DNA of 53,007 nt, from assembly GCA_937899835.1 (NCBI GenBank), contig CALCCE010000237.1, positions 1 to 53,007 on the forward strand, given 5' to 3'. The stretch is from an uncultured Flavobacteriales bacterium. Its GTDB lineage: Bacteria > Bacteroidota > Bacteroidia > Flavobacteriales_G > Salibacteraceae. The translations under genes and the position numbers were made by a program. The notes under the pieces are model-generated. The model searched no databases. It had not been told where the DNA came from and saw only the letters and a program-made list of their open reading frames with translations. Positions 33,270 through 41,506 of this stretch are shown in pieces (within the stretch, counting starts at the first letter, position 1; every line of letters starts with the position of its first letter).

Positions 33270-34022
33270 TTACCGACTCAGGTAAAGTCCCGAATAATGG
33301 GCGATGCTGCGCTTAGGGTGGAAGGGAACGATACATCCGTCGATGCGGTCAACCCAGCGGTCTCGCAAGGTGTAGCCCAAGTCGTTGAGCCCTTGCAGAA
33401 ACTCCGTTTCATTGAATACATACTGGGGATAAAACACCTGGCCACCGTTTTGTAACGTCACAAACTGCGCCCCTGGATAGAGCGGGAGGCGGTTGATCAA
33501 CAAATGCTTGGGCAACGACTGAAAGCGCTGTAGCAGCGATTTTACATCACCAATGTATTGCAACGACCCACTGGCCAGAAAAATATCTGCTTCGAATTCC
33601 GCCTCAAAATCGGCGGTGAAGGACAGGCCTGGTTTGTTCACTTTTTGCTGCGCGGCTTCCACCATTTCGGGCAACTCAAACACCACCCACTGCGATTGCT
33701 CAATGAAAGGCACGTATTTTTTGTATTGCAGGTAATGGATGCCGATGTTTCCGCCAAAATCGAGCACTTTTGGTCCCAGGGGCAAAAGTTTTTGCAGGTG
33801 AAACATCACCGGGTAATCGAAATCCTTGATCTCGTCGTCCAGTTCTTCGAGGTACCATTGGGCCAATTCGTGGTGATCGTAACCCGTTTTTTTAGTTTTG
33901 GGAGCGGCCGCTAAGGCTTCTTCAAAGCTGGAATACACCCCACGAAAACAACCGTAGCACTCTCCTGGAAAAAGCCGATAGAGCCGCCAATGGCGCATAA
34001 AACTGTTGAGGTAGCGAATCAT
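33270..34022 (-). CDS. Putative methyltransferase, TIGR04325 family
   Basis: A 250-residue protein. The N-terminal G-C-F-R-G-V-Y-S-S-F-E-E-A-L-A motif (about 23-38) and the methyltransferase-like V-L-D-F-G-G-N-I-G-I-H-Y near 86-97 are the hallmarks I recall for TIGR04325 proteins. These are predicted SAM methyltransferases found in surface polysaccharide loci. Later segments L-A-S-G-S-L-Q-Y-I and H-L-L-I-N-R-L-P-L-Y also fit. No experimental substrate is known to me. It lies 45 bases after the flippase gene on the same strand and probably shares its transcript with wzc and wzx. Confidence 0.7.
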   Translation of the reverse strand: MIRYLNSFMRHWRLYRLFPGECYGCFRGVYSSFEEALAAAPKTKKTGYDHHELAQWYLEELDDEIKDFDYPVMFHLQKLLPLGPKVLDFGGNIGIHYLQYKKYVPFIEQSQWVVFELPEMVEAAQQKVNKPGLSFTADFEAEFEADIFLASGSLQYIGDVKSLLQRFQSLPKHLLINRLPLYPGAQFVTLQNGGQVFYPQYVFNETEFLQGLNDLGYTLRDRWVDRIDGCIVPFHPKRSIAHYSGLYLSR

Positions 34023-34067
34023 GGTTGCAAAATTGTGAAATTACACATTTCGGCGGCTACCCTTCGA

Positions 34068-35456
34068 TTATTGATTCCAAAGGCCTTTGGCGGTTCCGCG
34101 AATGATCTTGAGGTATTGTACCGGAGCCAAAATGATGTCGGGGAATATGGTGAGGCAGGTGCCCAAAATAACCCCGGCAATGCCCATCCCTCCCGGACCG
34201 GCCAACAGCACCGAAAGTGGAATGTTGATGATGCTGGCAATGAGGGAAACGTAGAGGCTGATCTTCACTTTGCTGGCCCCATACATGAGGTAGTAAAAAA
34301 TGTCGCTCCAGGTGCGCATCAACACAAACAAGGCCATGAATACCGACAGTAGGAAGGGTACTTCCACTTCATCGCCTACCCACCAGTGGAAAAAGGTTTT
34401 CGCGAAAAACAACATCACAACGGTAACAACTACCAGCAGGAGCCAGAAGCGGATGAATTTTTGCGTCACCCTTTGTATCCATTCCAACTCGCCTTTGACG
34501 TAGGCTTCAGTATAGGCCGACCACAAGGGAAGGGTCACGGTATTGAAAAAGATCATCACTAGGCTGAAGTATTTCAACGACAAGCTGTAAGGCGTTACCT
34601 TATCGGGACCCAGCAGGCGGGTGATGATGAGGTTGTCGGTAGAAAAAACAATGTTGCCGGCAAACTGCATGACAAAAAACTGGAGGCCGAGCCCCATGAG
34701 TGGTTTGGCGTATTCCAGCTTCACGTAGCGGAAGGAGGGCAGGTACTTGCGGTAGCTGGTCCCAAAAAACCAGAAGGTGGCCAAGGCTTTCACCGAAAGG
34801 TTGGAAAGGCACACCGCGAGAGCCAAAAACCAAAGCGATCCCTCGGTGAATTGAGACAGCAGGTAAACGGCACCTAAAGAGATGAGGCTGCCAATGGTAT
34901 CGAGGCTTTTGCCCACGGCAGGTTTTTGGTCGGCGGTAAGGATCACGCTGATCAGTTTGAATACCATTTGCAGCGAGAAGTACGAGAAAACCAGCAGCAC
35001 CAAACGCAGAATATCGTTGGCCATTTCGGAAGGTACTTTGAGGATGTCGGCCCAGTCCAGCAGCGGCAGTACGCCGATGGCCACCAAAAAGAGTACGGCC
35101 ACAATGCCCGTAATCAAAGCATAAGCAGTACTGATGTAGGTACGCGCCAGGCGATGGTCGCCCACGGCAACCGCCTCGGCAAATTTGTTGCGCATGCCCT
35201 GGCCGAGGCCCAATTCTACAAATCCGAAAAGACCGATGGTAGAGTTGAGGGTAACCCAAATGCCGTAGCGGGTAGGGTTGAGGTAATCCAACATGAGGGG
35301 CACCAACAGAAAAGAGACCGTCATGCCCAAGCCTTTGAGCAACACCGAAGCCAGGATGCTTTTTTTGGCCCTGACGCTGCGTTGATGCCCTTGGCTAAAA
35401 AACGATTGGAGCGTATCCGGCAGTAGTTTTTGCAGTATGTTTCTGAGTTTGCTCAA
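34068..35456 (-). CDS. wzx: Polysaccharide flippase, Wzx/MOP superfamily
   Basis: A 462-residue integral membrane protein with about twelve hydrophobic segments spread over residues 32-445. It starts with a short basic cytoplasmic N-terminus and the pattern S-V-L-L-K-G-L-G-M-T-V-S-F-L-L-V-P-L-M-L-D-Y-L-N-P-T-R-Y-G-I-W. That is the characteristic first two segments of polysaccharide exporters of the MATE/MOP superfamily. It would move lipid-linked repeat units to the periplasmic face of the inner membrane, upstream of the Wzy-like polymerase. It is preceded by the Wzc-type kinase (17-base gap) and followed by the TIGR04325 gene, all minus strand, indicating one operon. Confidence 0.85.
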   Translation of the reverse strand: MSKLRNILQKLLPDTLQSFFSQGHQRSVRAKKSILASVLLKGLGMTVSFLLVPLMLDYLNPTRYGIWVTLNSTIGLFGFVELGLGQGMRNKFAEAVAVGDHRLARTYISTAYALITGIVAVLFLVAIGVLPLLDWADILKVPSEMANDILRLVLLVFSYFSLQMVFKLISVILTADQKPAVGKSLDTIGSLISLGAVYLLSQFTEGSLWFLALAVCLSNLSVKALATFWFFGTSYRKYLPSFRYVKLEYAKPLMGLGLQFFVMQFAGNIVFSTDNLIITRLLGPDKVTPYSLSLKYFSLVMIFFNTVTLPLWSAYTEAYVKGELEWIQRVTQKFIRFWLLLVVVTVVMLFFAKTFFHWWVGDEVEVPFLLSVFMALFVLMRTWSDIFYYLMYGASKVKISLYVSLIASIINIPLSVLLAGPGGMGIAGVILGTCLTIFPDIILAPVQYLKIIRGTAKGLWNQ

Positions 35457-35473
35457 GCTGCCGAAGGTAGAGG

Positions 35474-37951
35474 TTACCTGGATGATTTTCGAGAGGGAAA
35501 CAACTTGCCAAAGAAGCCTTTGGGTTTCTTCTTGTCTTCCTCGTAATATCCGTAGCCGTATCCGTAACCATAGCCGTATCCGTATCCATAGCCATACCCA
35601 TAGCCGCCGTATCCGTATCCATAGCCGTATCCATAGCCATAACGGTAGCCGTAGCCGCTGCGTCCGATCCGCACCGCATTGAAGAGAATGGCAATGTTTT
35701 CAATTTTTCCGGCTTCGTACAGCTCGTTGATGTAGGCGAGGTGTTGTTTGCGGGTGACGTTTTGGCGCACCACATAAATGGCAGCATCTACATACTTGGT
35801 GAGCAGAAGAGCATCCGTTACCAGTCCGATAGGAGGTGTATCCACCAGCACCTGATCGAAATTTTCGCGCAGGTAGGCCATCAGGTCTTGCATCTTTTCC
35901 GTCATGATGAGCTCGGCAGGGTTGGGTGGGATGGGGCCCGAGGGAATGACAAACAAATTGTCGAGCAAGCCGGTCGGTTTGATGATCTCTTCCGGTGTTG
36001 CAGTACCCGCGAGGTAGTTGCTCACGCCAATTTCGTTGGAAACATCCAGGTCTTCCAGAATTTTCGGCTTGCGCATGTCCAGCCCTACGATCACCGTGCG
36101 TTTTCCCGAAAGGGCAATGATCGAAGCCAGGTTTCGGGTACAAAAGGTTTTACCCTCACCTCCGATGGAGGAAGTAATGAGCACCACTTGCTGGTTGCTG
36201 TCGGTACCGATGTACTTCAAGTTGGTGCGTACCGCCCGAAAAGCTTCGGAAATCAACGACTTGGGCTTTTCCAACACAATGATGGAATCGCTGTTGCGGT
36301 TGAAGCCCACCGCCCCTAAAATGGGTACCCGGGTTGCTTTTTCGAGAATGCCCCGGTGAATCACCCGGTCGTTGAGCAAGTCGCGGAGGTAAATGAAACC
36401 AATAGGTAGCACCAGCCCCAGCAGGAGCGCGATGGAGTAGTTACGGCTTTTGATGGGCTTGATGGGGTTGTAGTTCAACATCGCCCGGTCGATGATCCGG
36501 TTGTCGGATACCGTAGAAGCCAATAAAATAGACGTTTCGGCTTGCTTTTCAAGCAAGTAGGTGTACAGGCTCTCTTTGATCTTAAACTGCCGCTGTTGAC
36601 CGATCAACTCGCGCTCGGCTTTGGGAATGGATTTGATTTGCCCTTCGTATTTGGCCAACTTGCTTTTGGCTTCTTTCAAAGCGATCTCAAAACCGTTCTT
36701 CAGGGTAGAAAGGTTCTCCGCCAGGCGCATGCGCAATTGTTTGACTTGCCCTTGCAGAGCGATGGCGTTGGGGCTTTCTTTGGTGGCCCCGTAGCGCATC
36801 TGTTCGTATTCGGTTTCCAACTCCACCAGTTGGCTGATGAGGCCCATCAACACCGGTTCGTCAATGCCTACCGTACTTGGCACCACTTCACCGATCGACC
36901 GGTTGGACTGAATGTAACCGTCGAGGTAGTCGATAAAAGAGAGCTTGACGTTGATCTGCGAAATTTCCTCGTCGATTTTTTGTACTCCTTCCAGAAAAAG
37001 ATTGGCCTCCGAGCTGATGTCGGTGATGCCCCGTTCGGTTTTGAAAGTTTCAATGCCGCTCTCTACCTTTTTCAGCTCTTTGCTGATGGTGGCCAGCTGT
37101 GAGTTGATAAACTTAATGGAGTTGGTGGCCAGTTCGTTTTTTTGCTCAATGCCGTTTTGAATGTATACCTCCAACAACTTATTGATGAAATCTACCCCTT
37201 TCTCGGGCACTTCGTCGGTAAGGATCACTTCGATGATCGAGGATTTTTTCGCCTGATTCAAGACCGCCAGCCGGTTCCGGTAGCTTTCGATCATCTGCCC
37301 CGGATCGTTGAAACTAATCTTGTATTTCCGATCTTCGAAAGTAGGGCTGTCCAGTAGTGCCCGGTCGGCAGTTTTTCGCAACGACACCTGAAAAATTCCG
37401 GCATCGTTTTTCAGTGTATCTCCAAATTGGTGGACCGACTCGAACTTCTGCTCTTCCCCTAACTCGTAGTGCCACTTAAATTGCTTGGAGTTGATGATCT
37501 CCAAATAATACGAATAAATGTAAGCAGGGTATTCAAGGGTATCACAGGCAATGGTAAAAGGGGTCTTTTTGTAGCGTTCCGTGGTTTTAATATCGCCCAT
37601 CAAAAAATAGCTGACATCAAATTCCAGTTCTTCCAACGCCTTGGCGGTCAATTGCCGGCTTTGAAGAATCAGCTTTTCATTTTCGAGGTTGCGCGAACCG
37701 TTGCTAAACCCGTCCAATTTTTGAAACAAGTCTTCTGTGGCCAAGGCACTGTTGTCTACGTTGATCAGGATGGAGCTCTGCAATTGGTACACCGGGGTCG
37801 CATACCAGTTGTAGTAATAGGCAGCTACCAAACCCAGTGTGATCGAAAGGGCGAAAAAAGGCCAATAACGCAAATACTTGAAAAGGAAGTATTTCAAATT
37901 GAAATCATCGTCTTTTCGCAGTCGTTCTTCCGGTTCGTCGATTCCGCTCAT
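35474..37951 (-). CDS. wzc: Wzc-type polysaccharide co-polymerase and tyrosine autokinase with Tyr-Gly tail
   Basis: An 825-residue protein. Residues 20-60 hold the first membrane segment, and the Wzz chain-length domain with a long helical, coiled-coil-prone periplasmic part runs to about 500. A second membrane segment is near 510-530. The cytoplasmic BY-kinase domain (about 570-765) has Walker A S-S-I-G-G-E-G-K601-T, Walker A' V-G-L-D625-M-R-K-P and Walker B V-L-V-D704-T-P-P. The C-terminal tail at 766-803 is an almost pure Tyr-Gly repeat with 19 tyrosines, followed by a basic ending. E. coli Wzc has a shorter tyrosine cluster whose phosphorylation state controls assembly. It is the first gene of a wzc-wzx-TIGR04325 operon, with CAAAGTTA (TAACTTTG) at 37971-37978 as promoter box. 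Confidence 0.9.
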   Translation of the reverse strand: MSGIDEPEERLRKDDDFNLKYFLFKYLRYWPFFALSITLGLVAAYYYNWYATPVYQLQSSILINVDNSALATEDLFQKLDGFSNGSRNLENEKLILQSRQLTAKALEELEFDVSYFLMGDIKTTERYKKTPFTIACDTLEYPAYIYSYYLEIINSKQFKWHYELGEEQKFESVHQFGDTLKNDAGIFQVSLRKTADRALLDSPTFEDRKYKISFNDPGQMIESYRNRLAVLNQAKKSSIIEVILTDEVPEKGVDFINKLLEVYIQNGIEQKNELATNSIKFINSQLATISKELKKVESGIETFKTERGITDISSEANLFLEGVQKIDEEISQINVKLSFIDYLDGYIQSNRSIGEVVPSTVGIDEPVLMGLISQLVELETEYEQMRYGATKESPNAIALQGQVKQLRMRLAENLSTLKNGFEIALKEAKSKLAKYEGQIKSIPKAERELIGQQRQFKIKESLYTYLLEKQAETSILLASTVSDNRIIDRAMLNYNPIKPIKSRNYSIALLLGLVLPIGFIYLRDLLNDRVIHRGILEKATRVPILGAVGFNRNSDSIIVLEKPKSLISEAFRAVRTNLKYIGTDSNQQVVLITSSIGGEGKTFCTRNLASIIALSGKRTVIVGLDMRKPKILEDLDVSNEIGVSNYLAGTATPEEIIKPTGLLDNLFVIPSGPIPPNPAELIMTEKMQDLMAYLRENFDQVLVDTPPIGLVTDALLLTKYVDAAIYVVRQNVTRKQHLAYINELYEAGKIENIAILFNAVRIGRSGYGYRYGYGYGYGYGYGGYGYGYGYGYGYGYGYGYGYYEEDKKKPKGFFGKLFPSRKSSR
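35543..35656 (-). repeat. Tandem Tyr-Gly codon repeat in the wzc tail
   Basis: This 114-base segment of the minus strand encodes residues 766-803: three Gly/Arg-Tyr units, five Gly-Tyr, one Gly-Gly-Tyr, nine Gly-Tyr and a final Tyr. Glycine is written with GGC, GGA, GGT and GGG and tyrosine with TAC and TAT in irregular order. The DNA repeat is therefore imperfect while the protein repeat is nearly perfect. Confidence 0.95.
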
Positions 37952-37970
37952 TTAGACATGTTTGGGGTTC

Positions 37971-37978
37971 CAAAGTTA
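37971..37978 (-). promoter_or_regulatory. -7 promoter box for the wzc operon
   Basis: CAAAGTTA reads TAACTTTG on the minus strand, an exact TAnnTTTG match, 20 bases from the wzc start and downstream of the preceding methyltransferase gene's stop at 38002. Confidence 0.45.
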
Positions 37979-38001
37979 GGAATTGTTGCAGGGATGTGTC
38001 A

Positions 38002-38772
38002 TTAAATGGCGCGGCATACCAAAGTAGCATACCAGGTGCTGTCGTTTAGCGGTGCTCCGGTCATCCACTGCTCATGGTGCAATAGCTCCAGATTTGCTTG
38101 TTGGGTCAATAATTTTAGCTCTGGCAGAAAAAGGTAGCGCATGCGGTGCAATTCCTGCAATTGCTGTGAAGTCTGTTGCTTTTTATCGGTAATGTCAATG
38201 TCAAAATGAACTTCCACGGTGTTTTCGTCGAACACCATTTCGGCCCGGGTGCTGCGGTGCACCTTCAGCAAATCGTTTTCCCAGGTCTTTTCCCGGTTCC
38301 CCGGCCGATCGGTGAGTACTGCCGGTCCATACCAGCAATCGAAAACCGCAATGCCGCCAGGTACTAAATGTTGGCGAAAGGTGGTGAAGGACTGCTCCAG
38401 GTCGCTTTGAGAAGTTTGATAACTCACCACGTGAAACAGCGACATGATCCCGTCAAATTGTTGCTCGTTTCGCCAGGTGCGCATGTCTCCCTGGTGAAAA
38501 GACATTTTCTTGTGCTCCTCGAGTTCCAGGGCGGCATGTTTTTGATGGGCCAGTTCCAGCATGTTAGCGCTAACGTCTACTCCGGTAGTTTGATATCCGT
38601 TGCGCACCATTTCGAGGTCGTGCGCTCCGGTGCCACAGCCGAGGCTCAGCAGGCGCTTGCCGGGTATGCCAAAGCGCTGAAACAAGCCCTCCACATACGC
38701 GGCTTCCTCCCGGTAGTTCTTGTCGGCATACAGCAGGTCATAATAACTGGCTAAATCTCCAAATACGCTCAT
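38002..38772 (-). CDS. Class I SAM-dependent methyltransferase
   Basis: A 256-residue protein. It begins S-V-F-G-D-L-A-S-Y-Y-D-L-L-Y-A-D-K-N-Y, typical of small-molecule methyltransferases. Motif I L-L-S-L-G-C-G-T-G-A-H is near residues 41-51, the acidic turn is T-G-V-D-V-S-A-N-M-L, then come D-G-I-M-S-L-F-H-V-V-S-Y and L-V-P-G-G-I-A-V-F-D. Relatives include sugar N- or O-methyltransferases, which would fit the location between the kinase and phosphatase genes of the polysaccharide locus, but the substrate is unknown. A CAAAAATA box (minus-strand TATTTTTG, 38789-38796) lies 17 bases upstream. The gene is divergent from the CpsB-type phosphatase. Confidence 0.8.
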   Translation of the reverse strand: MSVFGDLASYYDLLYADKNYREEAAYVEGLFQRFGIPGKRLLSLGCGTGAHDLEMVRNGYQTTGVDVSANMLELAHQKHAALELEEHKKMSFHQGDMRTWRNEQQFDGIMSLFHVVSYQTSQSDLEQSFTTFRQHLVPGGIAVFDCWYGPAVLTDRPGNREKTWENDLLKVHRSTRAEMVFDENTVEVHFDIDITDKKQQTSQQLQELHRMRYLFLPELKLLTQQANLELLHHEQWMTGAPLNDSTWYATLVCRAI

Positions 38773-38788
38773 GGTGTTTGATTGTAGG

Positions 38789-38862
38789 CAAAAATATCAA
38801 CTTCGGGCACATGGACTCACCCTTAGGCAGCCACTTGCAATGGCCGACATTTGTTAGCTTTG
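38789..38862. promoter_or_regulatory. Divergent promoter region of methyltransferase and cpsB genes
   Basis: A minus-strand TATTTTTG box (38789-38796) serves the methyltransferase, and a plus-strand TAGCTTTG box (38855-38862) serves the phosphatase, 56 bases before its ATG. Both match TAnnTTTG. Confidence 0.4.
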
Positions 38863-38917
38863 CGGTCAGTTCGTAACCTGCCATATTACCTCAAATCAAC
38901 CAAAAAGTTTCGCCCTT

Positions 38918-39670
38918 ATGGGATTTTTGAATCGGCTCTTTCAGCGCAAACCTCAGCTTCCACCGGTGGATTGGTCGGTGCTACAGGTAGATGTGCATTC
39001 CCATTTCATCCCCGGCATCGATGATGGAGCGGCTACCATAGACGATTCGCTGGCCCTCATCGAACGCTTCGTTGGCATGGGCTACAAAAAGGTGATTACG
39101 ACTCCTCACGTAATGAGTGATTACTACAAGAATACTCCGGAGATCATTTTGGGAGGTTTGGAAAAAGTACGTGCCGGGGTGAAAGAAAAAGGGTGGGACA
39201 TTGCAGTAGATGCGGCCGCTGAATACTACCTCGACCCGGAGTTTGAAGAATCTATCCCCGAGAAAAAACTCCTCACCTTCGGAAACAACTACGTGTTGTT
39301 TGAATTGCCGTTCATCAGTGAGCCGCCAATGCTCAACGATGTTATCTTCAAGCTGCAAACCAACGGTTATAAACCTATTCTGGCTCATCCAGAGCGCTAC
39401 GGTTACTGGTATAAAAACTATGCGAAGTACCAGGAAATGCTCGATCGAGGGGTGTTGCTTCAGCTCAACATCAATTCACTCACGGGGCATTACAGCCCTG
39501 AAACCAAAAAAATTGCCGAGCAATTGATCAAGGATGGTTTGATTCGATTTCTCGGCTCCGATTGTCACCACATAGGACACACCGAGTTGATGCAGGTAGC
39601 GGCTACCCAGGGGGCATTGCACGAACTGATAGCCTCCGGGCGCCTCTTAAATACCCAATTGTTGGATTAG
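38918..39670 (+). CDS. cpsB: CpsB/YwqE-type PHP tyrosine-protein phosphatase
   Basis: A 250-residue metal-dependent phosphatase of the PHP superfamily. Visible ligands are H27 and H29 (D-V-H-S-H-F-I-P-G-I-D-D-G), H64 (T-T-P-H), E102, H157 (A-H-P-E-R-Y) and D215/H217 (G-S-D-C-H-H), which together form the trinuclear site known for CpsB and YwqE. The family dephosphorylates the tyrosine tail of the cognate BY-kinase, cycling capsule assembly. Its likely substrate here is the Tyr-Gly tail of the Wzc-like protein about 1 kb away on the other strand. It has its own promoter box. Its stop overlaps the stop of the convergent lipoprotein gene by three bases. Confidence 0.9.
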   Translation: MGFLNRLFQRKPQLPPVDWSVLQVDVHSHFIPGIDDGAATIDDSLALIERFVGMGYKKVITTPHVMSDYYKNTPEIILGGLEKVRAGVKEKGWDIAVDAAAEYYLDPEFEESIPEKKLLTFGNNYVLFELPFISEPPMLNDVIFKLQTNGYKPILAHPERYGYWYKNYAKYQEMLDRGVLLQLNINSLTGHYSPETKKIAEQLIKDGLIRFLGSDCHHIGHTELMQVAATQGALHELIASGRLLNTQLLD

Positions 39671-40485
39671 CGGTACTCCCATTCGTCCCGCTTTTTGCTC
39701 GTTACCACAGGGGTGGATTGCAGGTTTTCAAACTGCGAGGTAGAACGGACCAGCAGCCCCTCTTCGTATTCCAGTTCGATTTGATCGCTGTATTTCCCCG
39801 GCACCGTCGTTTGGGTGAAAATCACCAGCCCTTGATCGTCGTAGGCGTTTGAATCTGCTTTGATCAACTCCTCGTCTTTGAAAACCAGTGTGTGCGTACA
39901 ATTTTGATCTAAATAGCGATTTTCCAGGCGAACCTGTAATTCTCCTGTGCTGGCATAACCTTCGGTGCGCACCATGTTACCGTTCGCGTCCCAGATGTAT
40001 TTATAGGTAGCAATCAGGGAGTCGTCCACGAAATAAACCTTGTTGAGGTTACGACCCGAAGAGTCGTTTTGGTAAATCGACCTTGCTACCTTTCCCTTTC
40101 GCACCTTGTAGGAAGTCTCGGTTTCCAGGTGTTTGGCATCGTCAAATTCCACTTTCAGGGTAGTTTCCAGGCTACGGAGCGAATTTCCTTCCAAAGTTTC
40201 GATCAGTCGGTTTTGTGCATCGTAGCGATGGCACTCGATCGAAAGCGTATCTCCCGCGGGAAGCAAAAACACCATTTGCGATACATTGCCATGATCATCA
40301 TAGGTGGTCTCGGCAGACTGGTAGCGCTTTTGCTCATCGGTTTGTGTGTAGCAATAGCCTTTGGAAATTCCTTTTTCCACGATGATTTTCTGCTCCGGGC
40401 TGAGGTTCGAAACATCAACACCATCCCTGGAAGGACCGGTACAAGCTCCTACCAGGAGCAAAAAGAAAAAGGGGCGAAAAGACAT
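39667..40485 (-). CDS. Putative lipoprotein with YD-like repeats, unknown function
   Basis: The protein has 272 residues from the ATG at 40483-40485; a longer frame adds ten residues ahead of the signal peptide. The N-terminus M-S-F-R-P-F-F-F-L-L-L-V-G-A-C is a lipoprotein signal with the lipid-carrying cysteine at residue 15. The mature protein has short repeats of the form Y-D-x-x-G-N/L-V and Y-D-A-Q-N-R-L-I-E-T, reminiscent of the beta-strand turns of YD/RHS-like or MORN-like proteins that Bacteroidota often export. No enzyme motif is seen. Its 3' end overlaps cpsB, and no promoter box better than TATCTTGC near 40505 was found. Confidence 0.65.
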   Translation of the reverse strand: MSFRPFFFLLLVGACTGPSRDGVDVSNLSPEQKIIVEKGISKGYCYTQTDEQKRYQSAETTYDDHGNVSQMVFLLPAGDTLSIECHRYDAQNRLIETLEGNSLRSLETTLKVEFDDAKHLETETSYKVRKGKVARSIYQNDSSGRNLNKVYFVDDSLIATYKYIWDANGNMVRTEGYASTGELQVRLENRYLDQNCTHTLVFKDEELIKADSNAYDDQGLVIFTQTTVPGKYSDQIELEYEEGLLVRSTSQFENLQSTPVVTSKKRDEWEYR

Positions 40486-40540
40486 GGGCCAATTGCTTAC
40501 CGGAGCAAGATACACACAAAACAGCGCAGGACAGAAAACA

Positions 40541-40573
40541 AAAATCCCCTGCTTATTTCAAACAGGGGATTTT
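40541..40573 (-). terminator. Intrinsic terminator of the PTPS-fabD transcript
   Basis: AAAATCCCCTG and CAGGGGATTTT form a perfect 11-pair stem around an 11-base loop. On the minus strand, downstream of fabD, the stem is followed by TGTTTT, giving a good T-run. Confidence 0.85.
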
Positions 40574-40593
40574 AGATAAGGTGTTGTCAGTTT

Positions 40594-41478
40594 TTAGCTT
40601 AAAGCGGCACTTTCCGTCGGCATCTGGCGGTTTACCCGTTTCACGAGGCCTTGCAATACTTTGCCAGGACCTACTTCGGTAAACGAGGCCCCACCATCGG
40701 CAATCATGGCTTGCATGGTTTGAGTCCAGCGCACGGCACCGGTCAATTGTGCGGTAAGGTTGGCCTTGATGGTTTCCGGATCGGTTACTGCGGCTGCACT
40801 CACATTTTGATACACCGGACACTTAGGAGTAGCAAATGGAGTAGCTTGAATAGCGGCTTCCAATTCTACACGGGCGGGCTCCATCAATGGCGAGTGGAAG
40901 GCTCCCCCTACCGGCAGTACCAAAGCGCGCTTGGCTCCGGCTTCTATAAGTATTTCACAGGCTTCGTTCACCGCCTCTACGGCTCCCGAGATCACCAGTT
41001 GGCCGGGGCTGTTGTAGTTGGCCGGAACTACCACACCCGCTACTTCCGCGCAAATCGTTTCTACTTTTTCGTCGTCCAGGCCAATAATCGCGGCCATGGT
41101 GCTGGGTTCTGCTTCACACGCTTTTTGCATGGCTTGTGCTCGCTGCGATACCAATTTCACGCCATCGGCAAAGTTGAGGGTGCCATTGGCCACCAAGGCC
41201 GAAAATTCTCCCAAAGAGTGGCCAGCAACCATATCGGGTTGAAATGAATTGCCCAGTGCTTGCGCGAGAATGACCGAGTGCAGAAAAATGGCCGGTTGGG
41301 TGACTTTGGTTTGCTTCAACGCATCCGCTGTGCCTTCAAACATGATGTCGGTGATGCGAAATCCCAACAAGTCATTGGCTTCTTCAAAGCGTGCCTTGAG
41401 TTCGTCAGAGTGATTGTACAAGTCTTGGCCCATGCCGGGGAATTGCGACCCCTGGCCGGGAAATACGTATGCTTTCAT
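40594..41478 (-). CDS. fabD: Malonyl-CoA:acyl-carrier-protein transacylase
   Basis: A 294-residue protein, the usual FabD length. The N-terminal Y-V-F-P-G-Q-G-S-Q-F-P-G-M-G signature, the nucleophile S88 in G-H-S-L-G-E-F-S-A-L and the partner histidine H195 in G-G-A-F-H-S-P-L-M-E are all present. FabD loads malonyl groups onto acyl carrier protein for fatty-acid synthesis in the cytoplasm. It is preceded after 28 bases by a PTPS-family gene on the same strand and followed by a strong terminator, so the two form a small operon. No other fab genes are adjacent. Confidence 0.95.
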   Translation of the reverse strand: MKAYVFPGQGSQFPGMGQDLYNHSDELKARFEEANDLLGFRITDIMFEGTADALKQTKVTQPAIFLHSVILAQALGNSFQPDMVAGHSLGEFSALVANGTLNFADGVKLVSQRAQAMQKACEAEPSTMAAIIGLDDEKVETICAEVAGVVVPANYNSPGQLVISGAVEAVNEACEILIEAGAKRALVLPVGGAFHSPLMEPARVELEAAIQATPFATPKCPVYQNVSAAAVTDPETIKANLTAQLTGAVRWTQTMQAMIADGGASFTEVGPGKVLQGLVKRVNRQMPTESAALS

Positions 41479-41506
41479 GCTTCTTGGTTAAGTGTATTCG
41501 AGAGGA

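Noticed and set aside
35543-35656. The repeat in wzc as a CRISPR array or simple DNA satellite
   Set aside because: There are no spacers, it lies in frame within a gene, and synonymous codons are mixed, so the repeat is a protein-level feature.
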